Shown here piece after piece: positions 33,521 through 45,283 of a DNA stretch of 64,000 nucleotides. Under the pieces are notes generated by a model. The model made no database searches. It was not told the origin of the DNA and saw nothing but the letters and a program-made list of their open reading frames with translations. A program made the position numbers and the translations under genes. Numbering within the stretch: the stretch's first letter is position 1; each line of letters starts with the position of its first letter. Source of the stretch: Rhizopus sp. PT2906 (Eukaryota; Mucoromycota; Mucoromycetes; Mucorales; Rhizopodaceae); the NCBI GenBank assembly GCA_025529335.1, contig JAMYHX010000223.1, positions 1-64,000 on the forward strand, written 5' to 3'.

Positions 33521-36334
33521 CTACGCTTTTGAAATTTTTTTCCTGCTCTTCATCTGTCCGTCAAATGGTGTCGAAGATGAATTTCCGCTACTACAGCCAC
33601 TGTTCATGCTGATCTGCTGATGATCAACTAGTAAAACATCTTCTTTATCCTGGATATACTGCATCATGGTAGTTGTAGCCGCTGTGCCTGTCGTAGTTGA
33701 ATTAATACACATTGTACCATCTGCCTTGATCAGTGTAACTATTTCTGTTGTACTTGGAGACTTGAATGAGCTCCGTTGGTTTCCTTGACAACCTATACAG
33801 TCTTCGAGCCTCATCATATTATGCAACTTCTTCTTTCTCAATATCCCATTTCGACCAAACGCTAAAAATCCACCAATGAGCATCATCCAGTAGATACAGA
33901 CATTTTGCACCAAGGTTGGCCAAATGCCGCCATAAAAGGATGCCAATGCCACGAGCTCGCTTGATCTCCAGAGCCAATAAACAGCCTCCAAGCCTCTAAA
34001 CCAGGCATTCTGGTTCAGTGCGCGATTATTGCTACTACTAAAAATAGTACAGCATACATCGTCCGCACCTTGCCAGACGAGGAGGATGAAAAAGACAAAG
34101 ACGTCAAAGAATATCTGCTCTGCTGCAAACATCCACGTGTCTGCAATCGGCACCCACTCTTGACCAAATGTCATGCCCCACATATAAAACGTTCCGTATC
34201 GATCACGCGGATGCTCAGCGGAAGGAATGAATTCAGCGCGAAACCAAGGGCCAACCATCAGATAAAGAATATAAGCGAATGAAGCATACCATAATGCAGG
34301 CTGGTCACTAGGAAGCTGTAGGAATCGGTAGGTCCAGACGAGGGCTTGTCTCTTTAGTCTAGAGTATATAGACGGTCTTGATGCGTTAATAGTATGAATT
34401 GCCAGCAGTAGATTAGTTGTATGCTGCTTGACTTGCATGTCCTGGCTGGGGCCAAAGAATTTGGGTAATATGAGCACAACAAGTAATGCCATAATGCATA
34501 AGAATGTCACAAATTGTAGCTAAAGTAAACAAATGTGAGTTTCCTTTTTCTTTTTGTTTTCGACAGATGACTCAGTTTGGTTTTTGGGCTTACAAAACTA
34601 GACATGTGTGATTTGATAATGAACTCTCCTGGCCCACCACCAATATTCATTCTCTGACCGTCAACTCTAAACAAAACGGTCGATGCGCCTTTAACACCAT
34701 CAGGTGTTTCTGCACGAATGGTCAAAGTGTGATGTGTACGAGGATCAAGAAGAGATGTGTTCCATGGAGCTGTCCATAACTTATCTTGAACAAACGTAGC
34801 CTCATGAGGATGCGGGTTACCATCAATATATACAGAGACCTTGAGTTGGATAGGATCCTCTAACTCAGAAAAGATCAGAAATCGGATATGCGTACTCGAC
34901 TGAATCCTCCATAGCGGCTCCTTGCTAGGTATCGAATAACGAGCATCCTTTGGATTGGTGATCAGGATCGATGGTGACGGGTGAATAGGTTCTGGCCAAA
35001 CAATCTTGGTTGCGTTACCATCTTGGATCATAGGATAGACAAGACCATGCTTGTTTGGGGATATTTTTTTAGGTATTTGATTGAGGGGAAGTTGGAGATC
35101 GGTAAATGAAATGAGATCATGATCTACTGCGACAATTCTATAGAGTCCGTGCTCTTTCATGTCACCGAGTTCTAGCTCAAGCGACTTTGTCACTGTGTTA
35201 TATGACTGTAGTACATCACCTAAGCCTAAGAGAAAAAAAGGGCAATGAGGTCAATTGACAACATTTTCTTTTTTTTTTTTTGTATTTTACCAGCTATTAG
35301 TCTATGGAGGTGACCACAGAAATAGACACTATAATGTTTAGCCAGATCACGAAAAGTGCTTCCTTTATTGGAAACTCCAAAGACCATAGTTGTTGTCGGA
35401 TAATGAGAAAACTAGAAAATGTATCGATAAAAGGGAGAAATAGGAGAGAACATGAATAAAGAAATTACCACAAATGTATGATTAAACTGCTTCCATGTTA
35501 ACGCCTTTTCTAATCTATCCATAGTCTTTGACGTAAGATAACCAAAGAAGTTCAGGGGTCTTGAAGGACCTCTTTTAGGACTAAACAAGAGAGGAATAAG
35601 AAAACACCAAAATTAAAAATTGGGGGGTTACCATGCGTCTATAGCAACAAACTGATAATTTCCGATTTGTTTGTTGACCTGCCAGGTGTAGATACCTTTA
35701 CCTTGCTCAACTAGGGATGCACTTTGACCATGTGTTCTATAATAATTGATTCGTGATTTCCAAGAAGGCAAATCAAAACAATCATGATTTCCACGTATAT
35801 CAAACCAATCCACGCGAACCTTTTCATTTATCGCTTGTTGATAGACATTCCATTCGTCCAAATACTGCTGTGATGTGATTCTTTTCCTGTCTTTGGCGTC
35901 TGTCAAGTCACCAGTGACCACAACAAATTCAGGTCTATGATGGTAAGTCAGCCTTCTTTTTTGTTCTTTTTGTTCGGAAATTTATGTTACTTTATCACGG
36001 GTAAAATAGATTGGATAAAATGCAAAAAATGACTTGTATGACCCTTGGCTCGATATCTTGAAAGGTGAAGGTCAGTTACCTATATTACCTATTAGAATGT
36101 CATGTATAAAGTAATATAACTTACGTGTATAAAGTAAAATAGTTCATTGGGCTCATTTTTGATAATGATCGTATCATTTCTCGGCAGTAAAGGCAGGCTC
36201 TTTGTCCTATTTGTAGGTAGCCATTGTCTCTTGGTGGTTGATCTTAATTCTCGAGTAGATGTCCAATAGAGCTGAAAGGACCTTATGAAACTTAGGATGA
36301 TGAACACAATGTATATAAAGGCTGATTTATTCAT
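33521..36334 (-). CDS. TMEM62: TMEM62-like calcineurin-type phosphoesterase with C-terminal membrane domain
   Basis: Seven exons (36334-36125, 36079-35991, 35934-35632, 35580-35469, 35411-35291, 35225-34594, 34519-33521) encode 821 residues; animal TMEM62 has ~640. An N-terminal signal-anchor (residues ~5-22) is followed by a metallophosphoesterase domain with VTDLHLS, VVVTGDLTDAK, IRGNHDCFD, FSHYPTTT and CGHLH, giving the full set of metal ligands. A beta-rich middle region and ~5-6 membrane segments follow. The last ~130 residues are polar and Ser/Thr-rich. The substrate of this family is not known to me. The splice AA|A at 35991/35934 restores VIKPEFVVVTGDL, typical of the family. Confidence 0.88.
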
Positions 36335-36640
36335 TTTTCCGTAAGAAATGGGAAAAAGATTATAATAAGAAAGAAAAGGGGAAAGGAAGGTTTTGAAATG
36401 ATATCCTTTTATTTACTCGAGCAAAGCCTTGTCTTTCTCTATTTCTTATCTAAATTTCAATAGGAGGAAATAACCAGATGTCATCTTGTTTGACTCTAGT
36501 TTATTGAATCATATTCGTACACGTATATCCTTTTCTTCATCATTCGCCTCCTTTATATGAAACAGCCCTGTGGGTTGAAACTTTTTTTTTTTTTTTCTCT
36601 ATTTACAAAAGTGACGGATTTACTATATTTGTTTATTACG
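36335..36640. promoter_or_regulatory. Promoter of TMEM62-like gene and 3' region of the SNARE gene
   Basis: 306 bp. Contains an A/G-rich leader just upstream of the TMEM62-like ATG (pyrimidine-rich in sense), and a 15-nt T run near 36580 next to the 3' end of the SNARE gene. No coding frame. Confidence 0.45.
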
Positions 36641-37723
36641 TTATTTGGCTACGACAATAATAAGAGCAAGGACACACCCAACAATGGTAATGATGAGCAA
36701 TAAACAGCACATGTTCTTTCTCGCCTTCTTTTGATGACGGTTTGCAATCGTGAGTTCTTCTGATGCTTGTTTTGTATTGTGTGATATATTAAGAACATTG
36801 CCATAGATACTCTCTATATAGAATAATGAGTGTATGTCTTTTTTATTATACTCATTTACTTACCAATGCCGCTTTCTTGTTCATTCACAAGCATACCAAG
36901 GTCACGGAAAATTTCGTTTAGTTCTGTAATACCTTGTTCGATACCTTGTATCTCTGTTTCTCTCTCTGATATTAACGTTTCATTGTACTCAATCTCGTTA
37001 TCTAATGCTTCAAGTTGAATACGTCTCTGTGTATCCTCTATCTGTTGCTGTTCTTGATGACCTTGTTCACTATGTTTGGTTAATATAAAGTAATAACATC
37101 GTATCTTCTTACTCTTCTACTTGGGCTTGGAGTGCGGTAGTAGTCGCCTTTTGTTTATCAACAAATTCTCTTTGCTTAGATACGGAGATTCTCTGAATCT
37201 TTTGGAATTCAGCCAACACTTTTTGAAAGTCTTTTGATAGCTTTTGTTGTTCTAGTTTTCTTTGTCGCTAATACACATCATCATCATCAGATATATGTAT
37301 GTATAATATAAATAAATACTTACACTTTTACTGCCAACCGTCGTCTGGTATTGGGATAATGATTTGATATCATTTGTTGTATCTTTTATTAGTTCTCGTG
37401 TACCCTCTGTTACGTCATGTCTATAGATACACTTAATATGACTTTTGCTTGTCTCTCTCTTTTTCTTACAGTTTATTTCGTATATCAGGTGTATCTCTTG
37501 AGGTACCCAAAAATCCAACTAGTCTTTCTATACTTGTTATATTTCCGTTGATATGAAACACTTGCTGCGATACTCTCTGAGTCAGTTTTTTATACTCCAA
37601 GTCATGGCCATCTACTTTATATTAATATTATTACCTATTAAATATCATTTTACCTTCTCCAAGTCTATTTCTATTAGGATTCGAAGAAACACCTAAACCT
37701 TGTTCTAAGTCATTAAAGGACAT
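36641..37723 (-). CDS. Qa-SNARE, syntaxin 7/12 - Pep12-like
   Basis: Six exons (37723-37654, 37614-37470, 37420-37324, 37267-37113, 37069-36864, 36813-36641) encode 281 residues. An N-terminal helical Habc-type region (DLEYKKLTQRVSQQVFHING) is followed by a SNARE motif at ~190-250 (ISEREIEIQGIEQGITELN, then FRDLGMLVNEQESG with the zero-layer Gln) and a C-terminal membrane anchor ending in IIVVAK. This is the layout of endosomal/vacuolar Pep12/Vam3-type syntaxins. It diverges from RPF1 with 156 bp between starts. Confidence 0.92.
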
Positions 37724-37879
37724 TGTGTGTGTGTGTAAGAAAAAAAAAAAAAAAGAGAGGAAGAAATGTACAAGAGAGTTTGATTGGTTGGCCTTTTTTC
37801 CTGATTTCTTGGCTGCTTAAACAAAAAAAGAACGCTGTGACTTAAAAAGTTTTTTTTTTATTCTCTTCTTTTTTTAATC

Positions 37880-38943
37880 ATGAATCCAGTCGAACGTCGT
37901 CCTTCCGAGCTGAAGAATAAGCACAAACGAGAGGCGCTTTATCAAAAACAAAAGCTTGAAAAGCAAAAAGCAAAGCATAAGAAGAGAAAGGAAAGAGCAA
38001 AAATAGAAGAAAAGAATCCAGAGTTAAAAAAGGTAAAAAATAATAGATCAAACAACAACAACAACAACAACTGACATGTGTCATTAGAAACGTTTAGAAG
38101 AAAATGTACCCAAGACACTGGATAATACAAGAGAAGCAGACGAAACAATGTTGGATCAACCAGACGATGAGGTAGCTCAGGACGAAGCTATGGATGAATT
38201 GGCCAGCTACTTTAGCGGAAAGACACCCAAGATCTTGGTGACAACTAGCAAAAAGTGTTCAACCAACTGTTACGACTTTTGTGCAGAGCTCGTTTCCATG
38301 TTTCCTGATGCTCAGTTTGCTAAACGTGGACCTAAACATGAACTTAGACAGGTGATCAAGATTGCTAAAGAAAAGGAATTTACAGACTTGATTGTTGTAA
38401 ACGAAGATAGAAAAATACCAAGTAATTAGAAAAAAGAAAGAGAGAGAAAAAGACTTATACGTTTATTAGATGCTATCACCTTAATTCACTTGCCTGATGG
38501 CCCCACTGCTTATTTCAAGTTGTCAAGTTATGTTCCTTCAAAGGCCATTGTAGTAAGTATTGTGTAAATCATAAAGAAAAATGTCATCTAACGATACATA
38601 GAATCACGGCAAAGTGACTGCACATAACCCAGAATTGATATTGAACAATTTCAACACTAGACTCGGACACACCGTGGGACGCATGTTTCAGGCCTTATTA
38701 CCCCAAGTACCTGAATTCCAAGGAAGACAAGTCATCACGTTCCATAACCAACGTGATTTCATTTTTGTGCGTCGACATCGATATGTGTTTAGGGATACAG
38801 AAAAAGTAGGATTACAAGAATTAGGACCCAGGTTTACATTGAAGCTTCGTTGGCTGCAGAAAGGCGTATATCAACGAGATGGAGAGTACGAATGGATGTT
38901 TAAACCCGAGTTGGAGACGAGTAGAAAGAAGTTCTTTTTATAA
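37880..38943 (+). CDS. RPF1: Ribosome production factor 1 (Brix domain)
   Basis: Exons 37880-38032, 38088-38421, 38470-38552 and 38602-38943 encode 303 residues. RPF1 acts in 60S subunit assembly in the nucleolus. A lysine-rich N-terminus (nuclear/nucleolar targeting) precedes the Brix domain: PKILVTTSKKCS, FPDAQFAKRG, LIVVNEDRKIPN, LIHLPDGPTAYFKLSSYV, then FNTRLGHTVGRMFQAL, FHNQRDFIFVRRHRY and LQELGPRFTLKLRWLQKG. The length agrees with yeast Rpf1 (295). Intron 1 carries an (AAC)n run. Confidence 0.96.
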
Positions 38944-39142
38944 CCCCCCTTTTTTTTCATTTATTGGCATTTGCTTTCTCTTTCGATTGTCATACAATAG
39001 ATCACACACATCATGTATTATATAAATATGTATAATGAAAGTCTTTATTAAACTCTTCTATAAAAGAAACTCTCTATTTAATACTATAACAAAAAAATAT
39101 AATATACAAAAATGCAACAAGGGCGGGGGTTATAATATGTAT

Positions 39143-40348
39143 CTAGTATGCTTTTTCTAAGGCTTGCTTGAGATCAGCAATCAAATCTTCCTTGTTTTCG
39201 ATACCGATGGAGACACGAACGAGAGTATCGGTGATACCCAAGATAGCACGATCTTCAGCACTAACAGAACCGTGAGTCATGATAGCAGGGACTTCCACAA
39301 GAGATTCAACACCACCCAAAGATTCAGCAAGAGTGATGTGGTGAAGGTTTTGGAGGAACTTGTTGACGTTGTCAAGGGAACCCTTCATACGGAAGGAGAT
39401 CATACCACCAAAGCCACGTTGTTGTCTCTTGGCCAATTCATGGTTGGGGTGAGAAGGAAGACCGGGATAGATAACTTCATCAACATATTGATTTGTTTCA
39501 AGATACTCGGCGACGGCCTGAGCGTTTTCGGCGTGGCGTTGCATACGTACTTCCAAGGTCATCAAACCACGGCGAGCCAAGAAACAGTCAAAGGGAGCAG
39601 GGACAGCGCCAAGAGAGTTTTGCATAAACTTGAGTTGTTCATAAGTTTCTTTATCGTTCATGACAGCCACACCCATAACGACGTCAGAGTGACCGTTGAT
39701 GTACTTGGTAACGGAGTGAACGACGATATCAGCACCCAAGCTGATGGGGTTTTGGAAGTATGGAGACATGAAGGTATTATCGACAACGAGACGAGCACCG
39801 TGAGCGTGGGCACGTTCGGCAATGGCCTTGATGTCGATCACACGAAGTGTGGGGTTAGTGGGAGTCTCGATCCAGACTAACTTGGTATTGGGCTTGAATT
39901 CTTTTTCGATGTTGGCAGGGTCGCTCAAGTTGACAAAGGTAGCTTCGATGCCGAGCTTGTTGGCAACCTTGGTAAAGTAACGGTAGGTACCACCGTAGAC
40001 ATCATTGACCGAGATAAGATGAGCACCTTTCTCAAGTGAATTGACGATGGTAGCTGTCGTAGCAGAACCAGAAGCAAAGGCAAGACCGTACTTGGCGCCC
40101 TCGAGTTCAGCCATGGCTTCTTCAAAGTTATTACGGTTAGGATTTCCAGATCGAGAGTATTCGAAACCCTACATTGATTATTAATCGAGGCGGAACACAT
40201 TACCCCTTAAAAAAACACTTACCGTGTGAACACCAGCTGCGGATTGCTTGTAGGTTGTGGAAAGGGAAAGGGCGGGGATAACAGCACCTGTAGTAGGATC
40301 AGGGCGTTGAGCAGCATGAACAGCACGAGTACCGAAACCAGAAGACAT
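39143..40348 (-). CDS. CYS3: Cystathionine gamma-lyase
   Basis: Exons 40348-40223 and 40168-39143 encode 383 residues. This PLP enzyme splits cystathionine to cysteine, 2-oxobutyrate and ammonia. Motifs: FASGSATTATI, NDVYGGTYRYF, WIETPTNPTLRV, VDNTFMSPYFQNP and the PLP-lysine loop HSVTKYINGHSD; the C-terminal TLAESLGGVESL and MTHGSV fit gamma-lyase better than cystathionine gamma-synthase. Codon usage is strongly biased, as in highly expressed genes, which also explains a long antisense open frame. Confidence 0.95.
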
Positions 40349-40676
40349 TTGATTGATTTGTTATTTGAAAAAAGTAAAGAAAGAAAGGAGAGAAAAGAAA
40401 AAGATAAAATTTTTTATATAGATTTTTATCTCTGTGACGGGGAAGACCACTTGTTAATAATATTACTTTGATTTCTAAGCACCGATGGTCTTCATTGGTA
40501 AATGATGGCGACATTTCATATTCTTAAACATGTACACTCTTATTCACATTATGATGTTATTCTTTTCATTAACACTCCCCTCTTCCATTCATGAATGCGC
40601 AACCCTGGGAATATTCACTTTCTTGGTGTAACAAACCTTGACAATTATATTCGGTAAAAATAAATGTTTACAGTCG
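40349..40676. promoter_or_regulatory. Upstream region of CYS3
   Basis: 328 bp with an A/G-rich leader directly upstream of the CYS3 ATG (40360-40410). The remaining sequence holds no coding frame. A fold-back repeat starts at its distal end. Confidence 0.4.
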
Positions 40677-41002
40677 TTCAAAGATTTACTAAAAAAAAAA
40701 AAGTGCGGATTTTAAAATAGATATCATTGGTTGTTTGAGGTTTAGTTTGCGGATTGCGAGTAACTGCTTTATAGTAAAAAGATCCTGTTTTTCGTATATA
40801 ACTTCCATAGCTTCACTCCTATTCTCATGATAAGTACCCTCCTTATTCATCATTTTTAAAATACTAATTTCGAGGTATCATATCTTATAAATAAAAAGAA
40901 CAGTGTGATATCAGTTGCTCGCAATCCGCGAAATTAACTTCGAACAACCAATGATTATTTATTTTAAACCTCGCACTTTTTTTTTTTTAATAAATCCTTG
41001 AA
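40677..41002. repeat. Fold-back element with ~90-bp inverted arms (MITE-like)
   Basis: 40677-40766 and 40912-41002 are inverted copies of each other, about 85% alike by eye, including an A12 (T12) run, the motif ATCATTGGTTGTT and GCGGATTGCGAG. The spacer is ~145 bp. Just outside, CAGTCGTTC (40671-40679) and GGAACGACTG (41011-41020) are also inverted, so the true ends may lie a little further out. No target-site duplication could be fixed. The element contains no coding frame, which suggests a non-autonomous or terminal part of a mobile element. Confidence 0.85.
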
Positions 41003-41193
41003 TTGGCAGTGGAACGACTGTGCAGTGCTCACAGTACCATTCTCCGTCGGATAGAGCCAGCAAGAAAGGATCATCTTTTTATTTAAAATAGCAAAATTTA
41101 AAACCCATAAAAGCAATAAAAGAAATACAATGACAATGGTTATTATTTGATCTTCTTTTTCGCTCCGTCAAAACCGCATCTGGATCATCCTTT

Positions 41194-42090
41194 ATGTCAG
41201 AATTTACTGAAGAATCTTTTAATGCGTTTCGTCAGCAATTGGCTGAAACTCAAGCTATTGTACAGCAATTGGTACAAGAGCGTCAAACATCTCCAAGCGA
41301 GACTGATAGTTCATTACATTTTCCCTTGCATGCTTTTGGAGTTCGTCCCCACTACGACTGGATTCCAGATCTTTTTATTGCTTTAATGCTCTCCGAAGCG
41401 GATTGTACAAGTATCATTGACAATTACCTACATATTCGAAGTCTTTCTTATGTACCACCAAATATACTTCCTGAATCCCGTGGTCGTATGAATCGTAGCC
41501 AAACACGAGAAGATAATGATCTAAAACCTTCCCAGTACTCATTGTCTGGTGCACGTCACCCTCTTGACATTCTGGGCAGCAAGGTTCTTAATCTAAATGC
41601 TTCACCTGATGATATTGAGCGTCTCACAATGATTATCTAGTATCTTCGATCACTTTTAATTACGATGGCGTCGATGTCTCATACAAGAAAGAATTTTCTA
41701 TTTAAAGCCCTTTAATCCAGGATTCTCTGCTCCTTCCGGCAACGTTAACCAGAGTTACTTGATGTCCGCTGATGACTTTCGTTCTTCTCTTTCACAGCAG
41801 GTGCCAATCTCCAAAGCTCTTTAGGACGCTGCTTACCATCGTTCAAATATGTTTTCCAAGACACATTCTAACGGGTTTCTCTTATCCTGCCAATACAACC
41901 TTCGCAGCTAACCAACCATTTTTTCGGTCGGACCCTTTGTCAGAGCACGGCGGTTTCATATTCAAAGCCAACAACACCAACAACCCAAGCAACAACAAGC
42001 GGTCAAAAAATCCTTTCCTCAACAACAACCCGATTTACTTATATCTTCGCTACTTAAGGGGACTTTGAAACTTATATTGAAGGAAAATAA
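41194..42090 (+). pseudogene. Decayed ORF, probably of mobile-element origin
   Basis: A 148-codon open frame (41194-41640) encodes a helical, Gln-rich start (FRQQLAETQAIVQQLVQ) and a segment DWIPDLFIALMLSEADC. After the TAG at 41638 the same kind of sequence continues in shifted frames with further stops at ~41708, ~41822 and ~41909, through FNPGFSAPSGNVNQSYLMS and a Gln-rich tail (QQQAVKKSFPQQQPDLL). That pattern of frameshift plus stops means a broken gene. The Gln-rich, partly disordered layout next to an inverted repeat resembles ORF1/gag-like proteins of fungal retroelements, but I cannot assign the family. Confidence 0.5.
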
Positions 42091-42564
42091 GTCATGTTTT
42101 ATTTTAAGATAAATATTGAGGAAGAAAGAGAGAGATAAAAAAAATGGTCCCAATTGGTACCTTATTATTGCCCTTGTACACTTGTGTATACACTTATGCT
42201 CAGAGGTGAATGAACTGAACGATGAATTTTATATTCTTTTGATTCTCTTGAGAAGTAATATTTATCTTTCTCCTCACTAATTAGTTCAAACCATGTAAGA
42301 AATGGATTCAGGGAGTTTTATTGACACTAAATCCTCAATAAAGAATGTTTTTGTATTCAGTAGAGCTCAGCGCTGCTTATTAGAAAGGTTCACTACTTTT
42401 GGATTAGAAAATAACTAAAAATAAAGAAAAAATTCGAGATATTGTTTTAAATCGAGTTAAAATGGTGAAAAAGCATATAAACTTATTTGAACCAAAGCAA
42501 AGACAATAATCTACATGAGCCTTAGGTAACGTATATGAAAAGAAGGGGCAATACCGTCTGCAGT
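42091..42564. other. Intergenic region, no gene seen
   Basis: 474 bp of AT-rich DNA between the decayed ORF and a small spliced minus-strand gene. No protein-like frame, terminal repeat or RNA gene could be recognised; it may include eroded remains of the element on the left. Confidence 0.4.
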
Positions 42565-42951
42565 TTATTGGTCGAAAATACGTGGTGAAGGTGCGGCAGC
42601 AACGAATACCACCTATTAAATGTTTTCTTCTTACATATTTAGCCTAATACCTTGATAACATGGATATTTCTAGTGTTCACCCAATAATAAATGATCGACC
42701 GAATGAAGTTAAAAAGGACAATAATGGAAATTACCTTGGAACGATGGTGGCTGTAATGATGTCATAGTTCATCTGAAGCAGAGTTGTATAAGAGACTTTC
42801 ATCAAACTATTTATCATATTCTCCAAAAGATCGAATCTTGTTGTGGTTGATTCCTTACATACCCGATAAGTTTAAGTCCCTCCCTTATAATGTCTATTAA
42901 TCTAACTTGACAAGCTGTCGTATCATTTAGAATTTGTTTGACAGTTGATTC

Positions 42952-42986
<35 letters not shown>

Positions 42987-43080
42987 ATCAAACATCATAT
43001 TCAAAGGCGTAAATGCATCAGTTTTATTGATCAACATTAACTACCCGGGTGTTTACTTCAGAACCTAAAGGAGACTGCAT
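42565..43080 (-). CDS. Probable small spliced gene of unknown function
   Basis: Exons 42950-42863, 42806-42735, 42669-42651 (19 nt) and 42612-42565 join in frame and encode STVKQILNDTTACQVRLID, REGLKLIGLMKVSYTTLL, MNYDIITATIVPRNIHV and a final VVFVAAAPSPRIFDQ before TAA. Phase is kept at all three internal junctions. The exon at 42950 follows a T30-ACAG acceptor, so a further 5' exon is needed; the best guess is 43080-43065 (16 nt, starting ATGCAGTCTCC, donor GTTCTG), giving 80 residues. That first exon is weak. The last intron is short (38 nt). No family recognised. Confidence 0.5.
42955..42984. repeat. 30-nt A homopolymer acting as polypyrimidine tract on the minus strand
   Basis: A run of 30 A on the plus strand, read as T30 followed by ACAG on the minus strand, directly in front of an exon of the small spliced gene. 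Length in assemblies may be inexact. Confidence 0.8.
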
Positions 43081-43536
43081 TATTGAATGAATGTTTGTAT
43101 TTATAAAGGGAGCAAAAGGTAGATGACTACAATTGAGACTCTACTGAGAAAGAAAAGAGAACTTTTATACAAAATGGGAGAATATTGTATGTTGTCTAAC
43201 ATCACTAAGGACGTCGGTAACCATGGTGGCTGTCATGGTGGTTGTCATAATGATGAGAATAACAATATATGATTTATCACAAAACTTTTTATTTTTTATA
43301 TTATAAAGCAACAATGTATATATGTAAATAATGGGTGTGTGTGTGTAGGGGGTGAGTATTGTATTTATATGCAAATTAGTTCTTTTTTTTTTATAAACAA
43401 AAAAGAAAAATGTATATAGAATTCGAAAAGGGGGGATATAGCAAAAAGAATAAAGAGATCAAGACATTTACATTCTACTACATTAAAGTCGATAGGATCC
43501 AGCCAAAGAAATTACGCATTACTGTCCTTGATTGAC
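43081..43536. other. Intergenic region between two minus-strand genes
   Basis: 456 bp downstream of CNOT9 and upstream of the small spliced gene. At ~43205-43255 the minus strand reads ATGACAGCCACCATGGTTACC, which resembles a piece of the neighbouring exon (ATTACAGCCACCATCGTTCC at ~42738-42757), suggesting a partial duplication. GT-rich and T-rich stretches lie at 43330-43395. No gene is supported. Confidence 0.4.
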
Positions 43537-44930
43537 TCAATTGATACCATCAGAGAGGTTCAACAGTAATTGTGCTAGACATCTTTTAGTGGCAATATCA
43601 TCCTTCAAAGCTTGATGAAAGGTTGAGTCACGAAGTGGTTCAGGAAGGCATTGGCGTAGTGCCTCACGTGCTCTACATATCACATAAAATAAGTATCACC
43701 TATTTTTTTTTTTTTTTTTTTTTTTATACCTTGGATTTTCAGATAACCGTAAATAGCAACGAATGACGTGCTTCAAGAGACGCATGGCTTGCGTTTCTAC
43801 TAATTGATTCACCATATTATGCAATACGGTAGCTACTGCATAAAATCTCTCATACGTTTGACAAATATAATACTATAGACAATAAGCGTTTGTTGATGTC
43901 ACATAATCACACTACTTACCAAACCAGTTTCATCCAAAAGAATCTTTTGGACAACAAAAATGGCAACTGTTTTTGATAGCTCACTGCCTGATTCCATAAT
44001 GCGAAGACAAAGAGGAATAATTTCAGTTGACAATAAGAAGCTGATGACCTCTGGATTATCATTCTATAAAACATTGTCTTACTATTTGCCCCACTTTTTA
44101 CTCATAACAATAAGATTACCTTGACTAAAGCACCAATCACACCAAGGCTGGTCAATCGAAGGTATTCAAAAGGTCGAGTTTTGCTTGTTGTGTTCAAAAA
44201 GGGATAAAGATAGAGTGGAATATGAGCTACATAAGTATTAGTTTGAATTGTACATGTATAATATATTTATAAATACCTTGAAGGAATAAACTGCGTGTTT
44301 CATTATGATTTGCTACACACTGAAGTAAAGCAAGCGCATTACAAACTCGGTTGGAAGCTCCGCCGCTGAGCGTAGGTGGATTTAACAGTGGATAGACTGT
44401 GATGATTTCTTGAAGTAAAACAGGAATGACACCTACGCAAATACATGTATAAGCAACGTAATCCAATCCTCCTTAAAAAAAATCAAGGCCGTACCATATG
44501 AATACCATAATACAAGGGCCAAATCTTCAAACTGTTCCCTCTTCTTACTTAGGTCCAATAAAGCTTGTTCTCTTGTCGAAGGATTGAGTAATTCCAAGAC
44601 AAGACCATAAATTTTTTCTTCGTCCAAGTGAGCTAGTTTATGTTGCTGTTGTTGAGCAGCAGCGTGAGCATGAGCGTGAGCAGCAGCAGCAGCTTCTTGT
44701 TGTTGCTGTTGAATATTATAAAGAGGCATAGCTTGAGAAGGATTGCCCAGCATTTGCGCAAAGACATAAGGATCAGCGTTGGCTCCATTAGTTGACCGCA
44801 TAGCAGGAAAATGCTGAGACAGCGCGTTATTGGGAAGTGACGCTGACAGTGGATTAACAGCTGCTGCGGCTGCTGCATTGGCTAAGGATGACTGTTGAAT
44901 ATACTGATGGAGGTGTGAGTTGGGATGCAT
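43537..44930 (-). CDS. CAF40: CNOT9/Rcd1/Caf40, CCR4-NOT subunit
   Basis: Six exons (44930-44495, 44432-44277, 44226-44120, 44063-43920, 43872-43730, 43672-43537) encode 373 residues. The N-terminal ~95 residues are Ala/Gln/His-rich and disordered. The armadillo-like Rcd1 core follows: REQALLDLSKKREQFEDLA, WYSYGVIPVLLQEI, LSGGASNRVCNALALLQ, HNETRSLFLQAHIPLYLYP, LRLTSLGVIGALVK and LLLNLSDGIN near the end. CNOT9 gives the CCR4-NOT deadenylase a docking surface for RNA-regulatory proteins. Exon 5 ends before a T24-type run (43703-43725 on the plus strand). Confidence 0.97.
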
Positions 44931-45246
44931 TTCTAATTATATAAAAATAATAAAGGAATATTGTTTTAAAAGGGAAAAAAGAAACGAAAAAGTTTAGTTC
45001 CAAAAATTATTTTTGTAGGTGAAGCTATCACGTGACTTAGATCTAAACCTGATGAAAGAAGGAAAAAGGGAAAACAGGGGGTAAGAAAAAAAAAGGAAAG
45101 AGGGAGATGTAAGGAGGAAGAGGACGCTATTTTAAATAATTACTGTCTTTAATGTGTAAAGAAAGAAGAGTGCATGGTTTCCTTATTCTGAGTGTCTCAA
45201 ACTAGGCTGAACTGACTTTTTCATAAACAAAATTTTTTTCTGGTTT

Positions 45247-45283
<37 letters not shown>

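Noticed and set aside
39164..39880. 238-codon plus-strand open frame
   Set aside because: It is antisense to cystathionine gamma-lyase, whose strong codon bias leaves the opposite strand open; the peptide has no protein family character.
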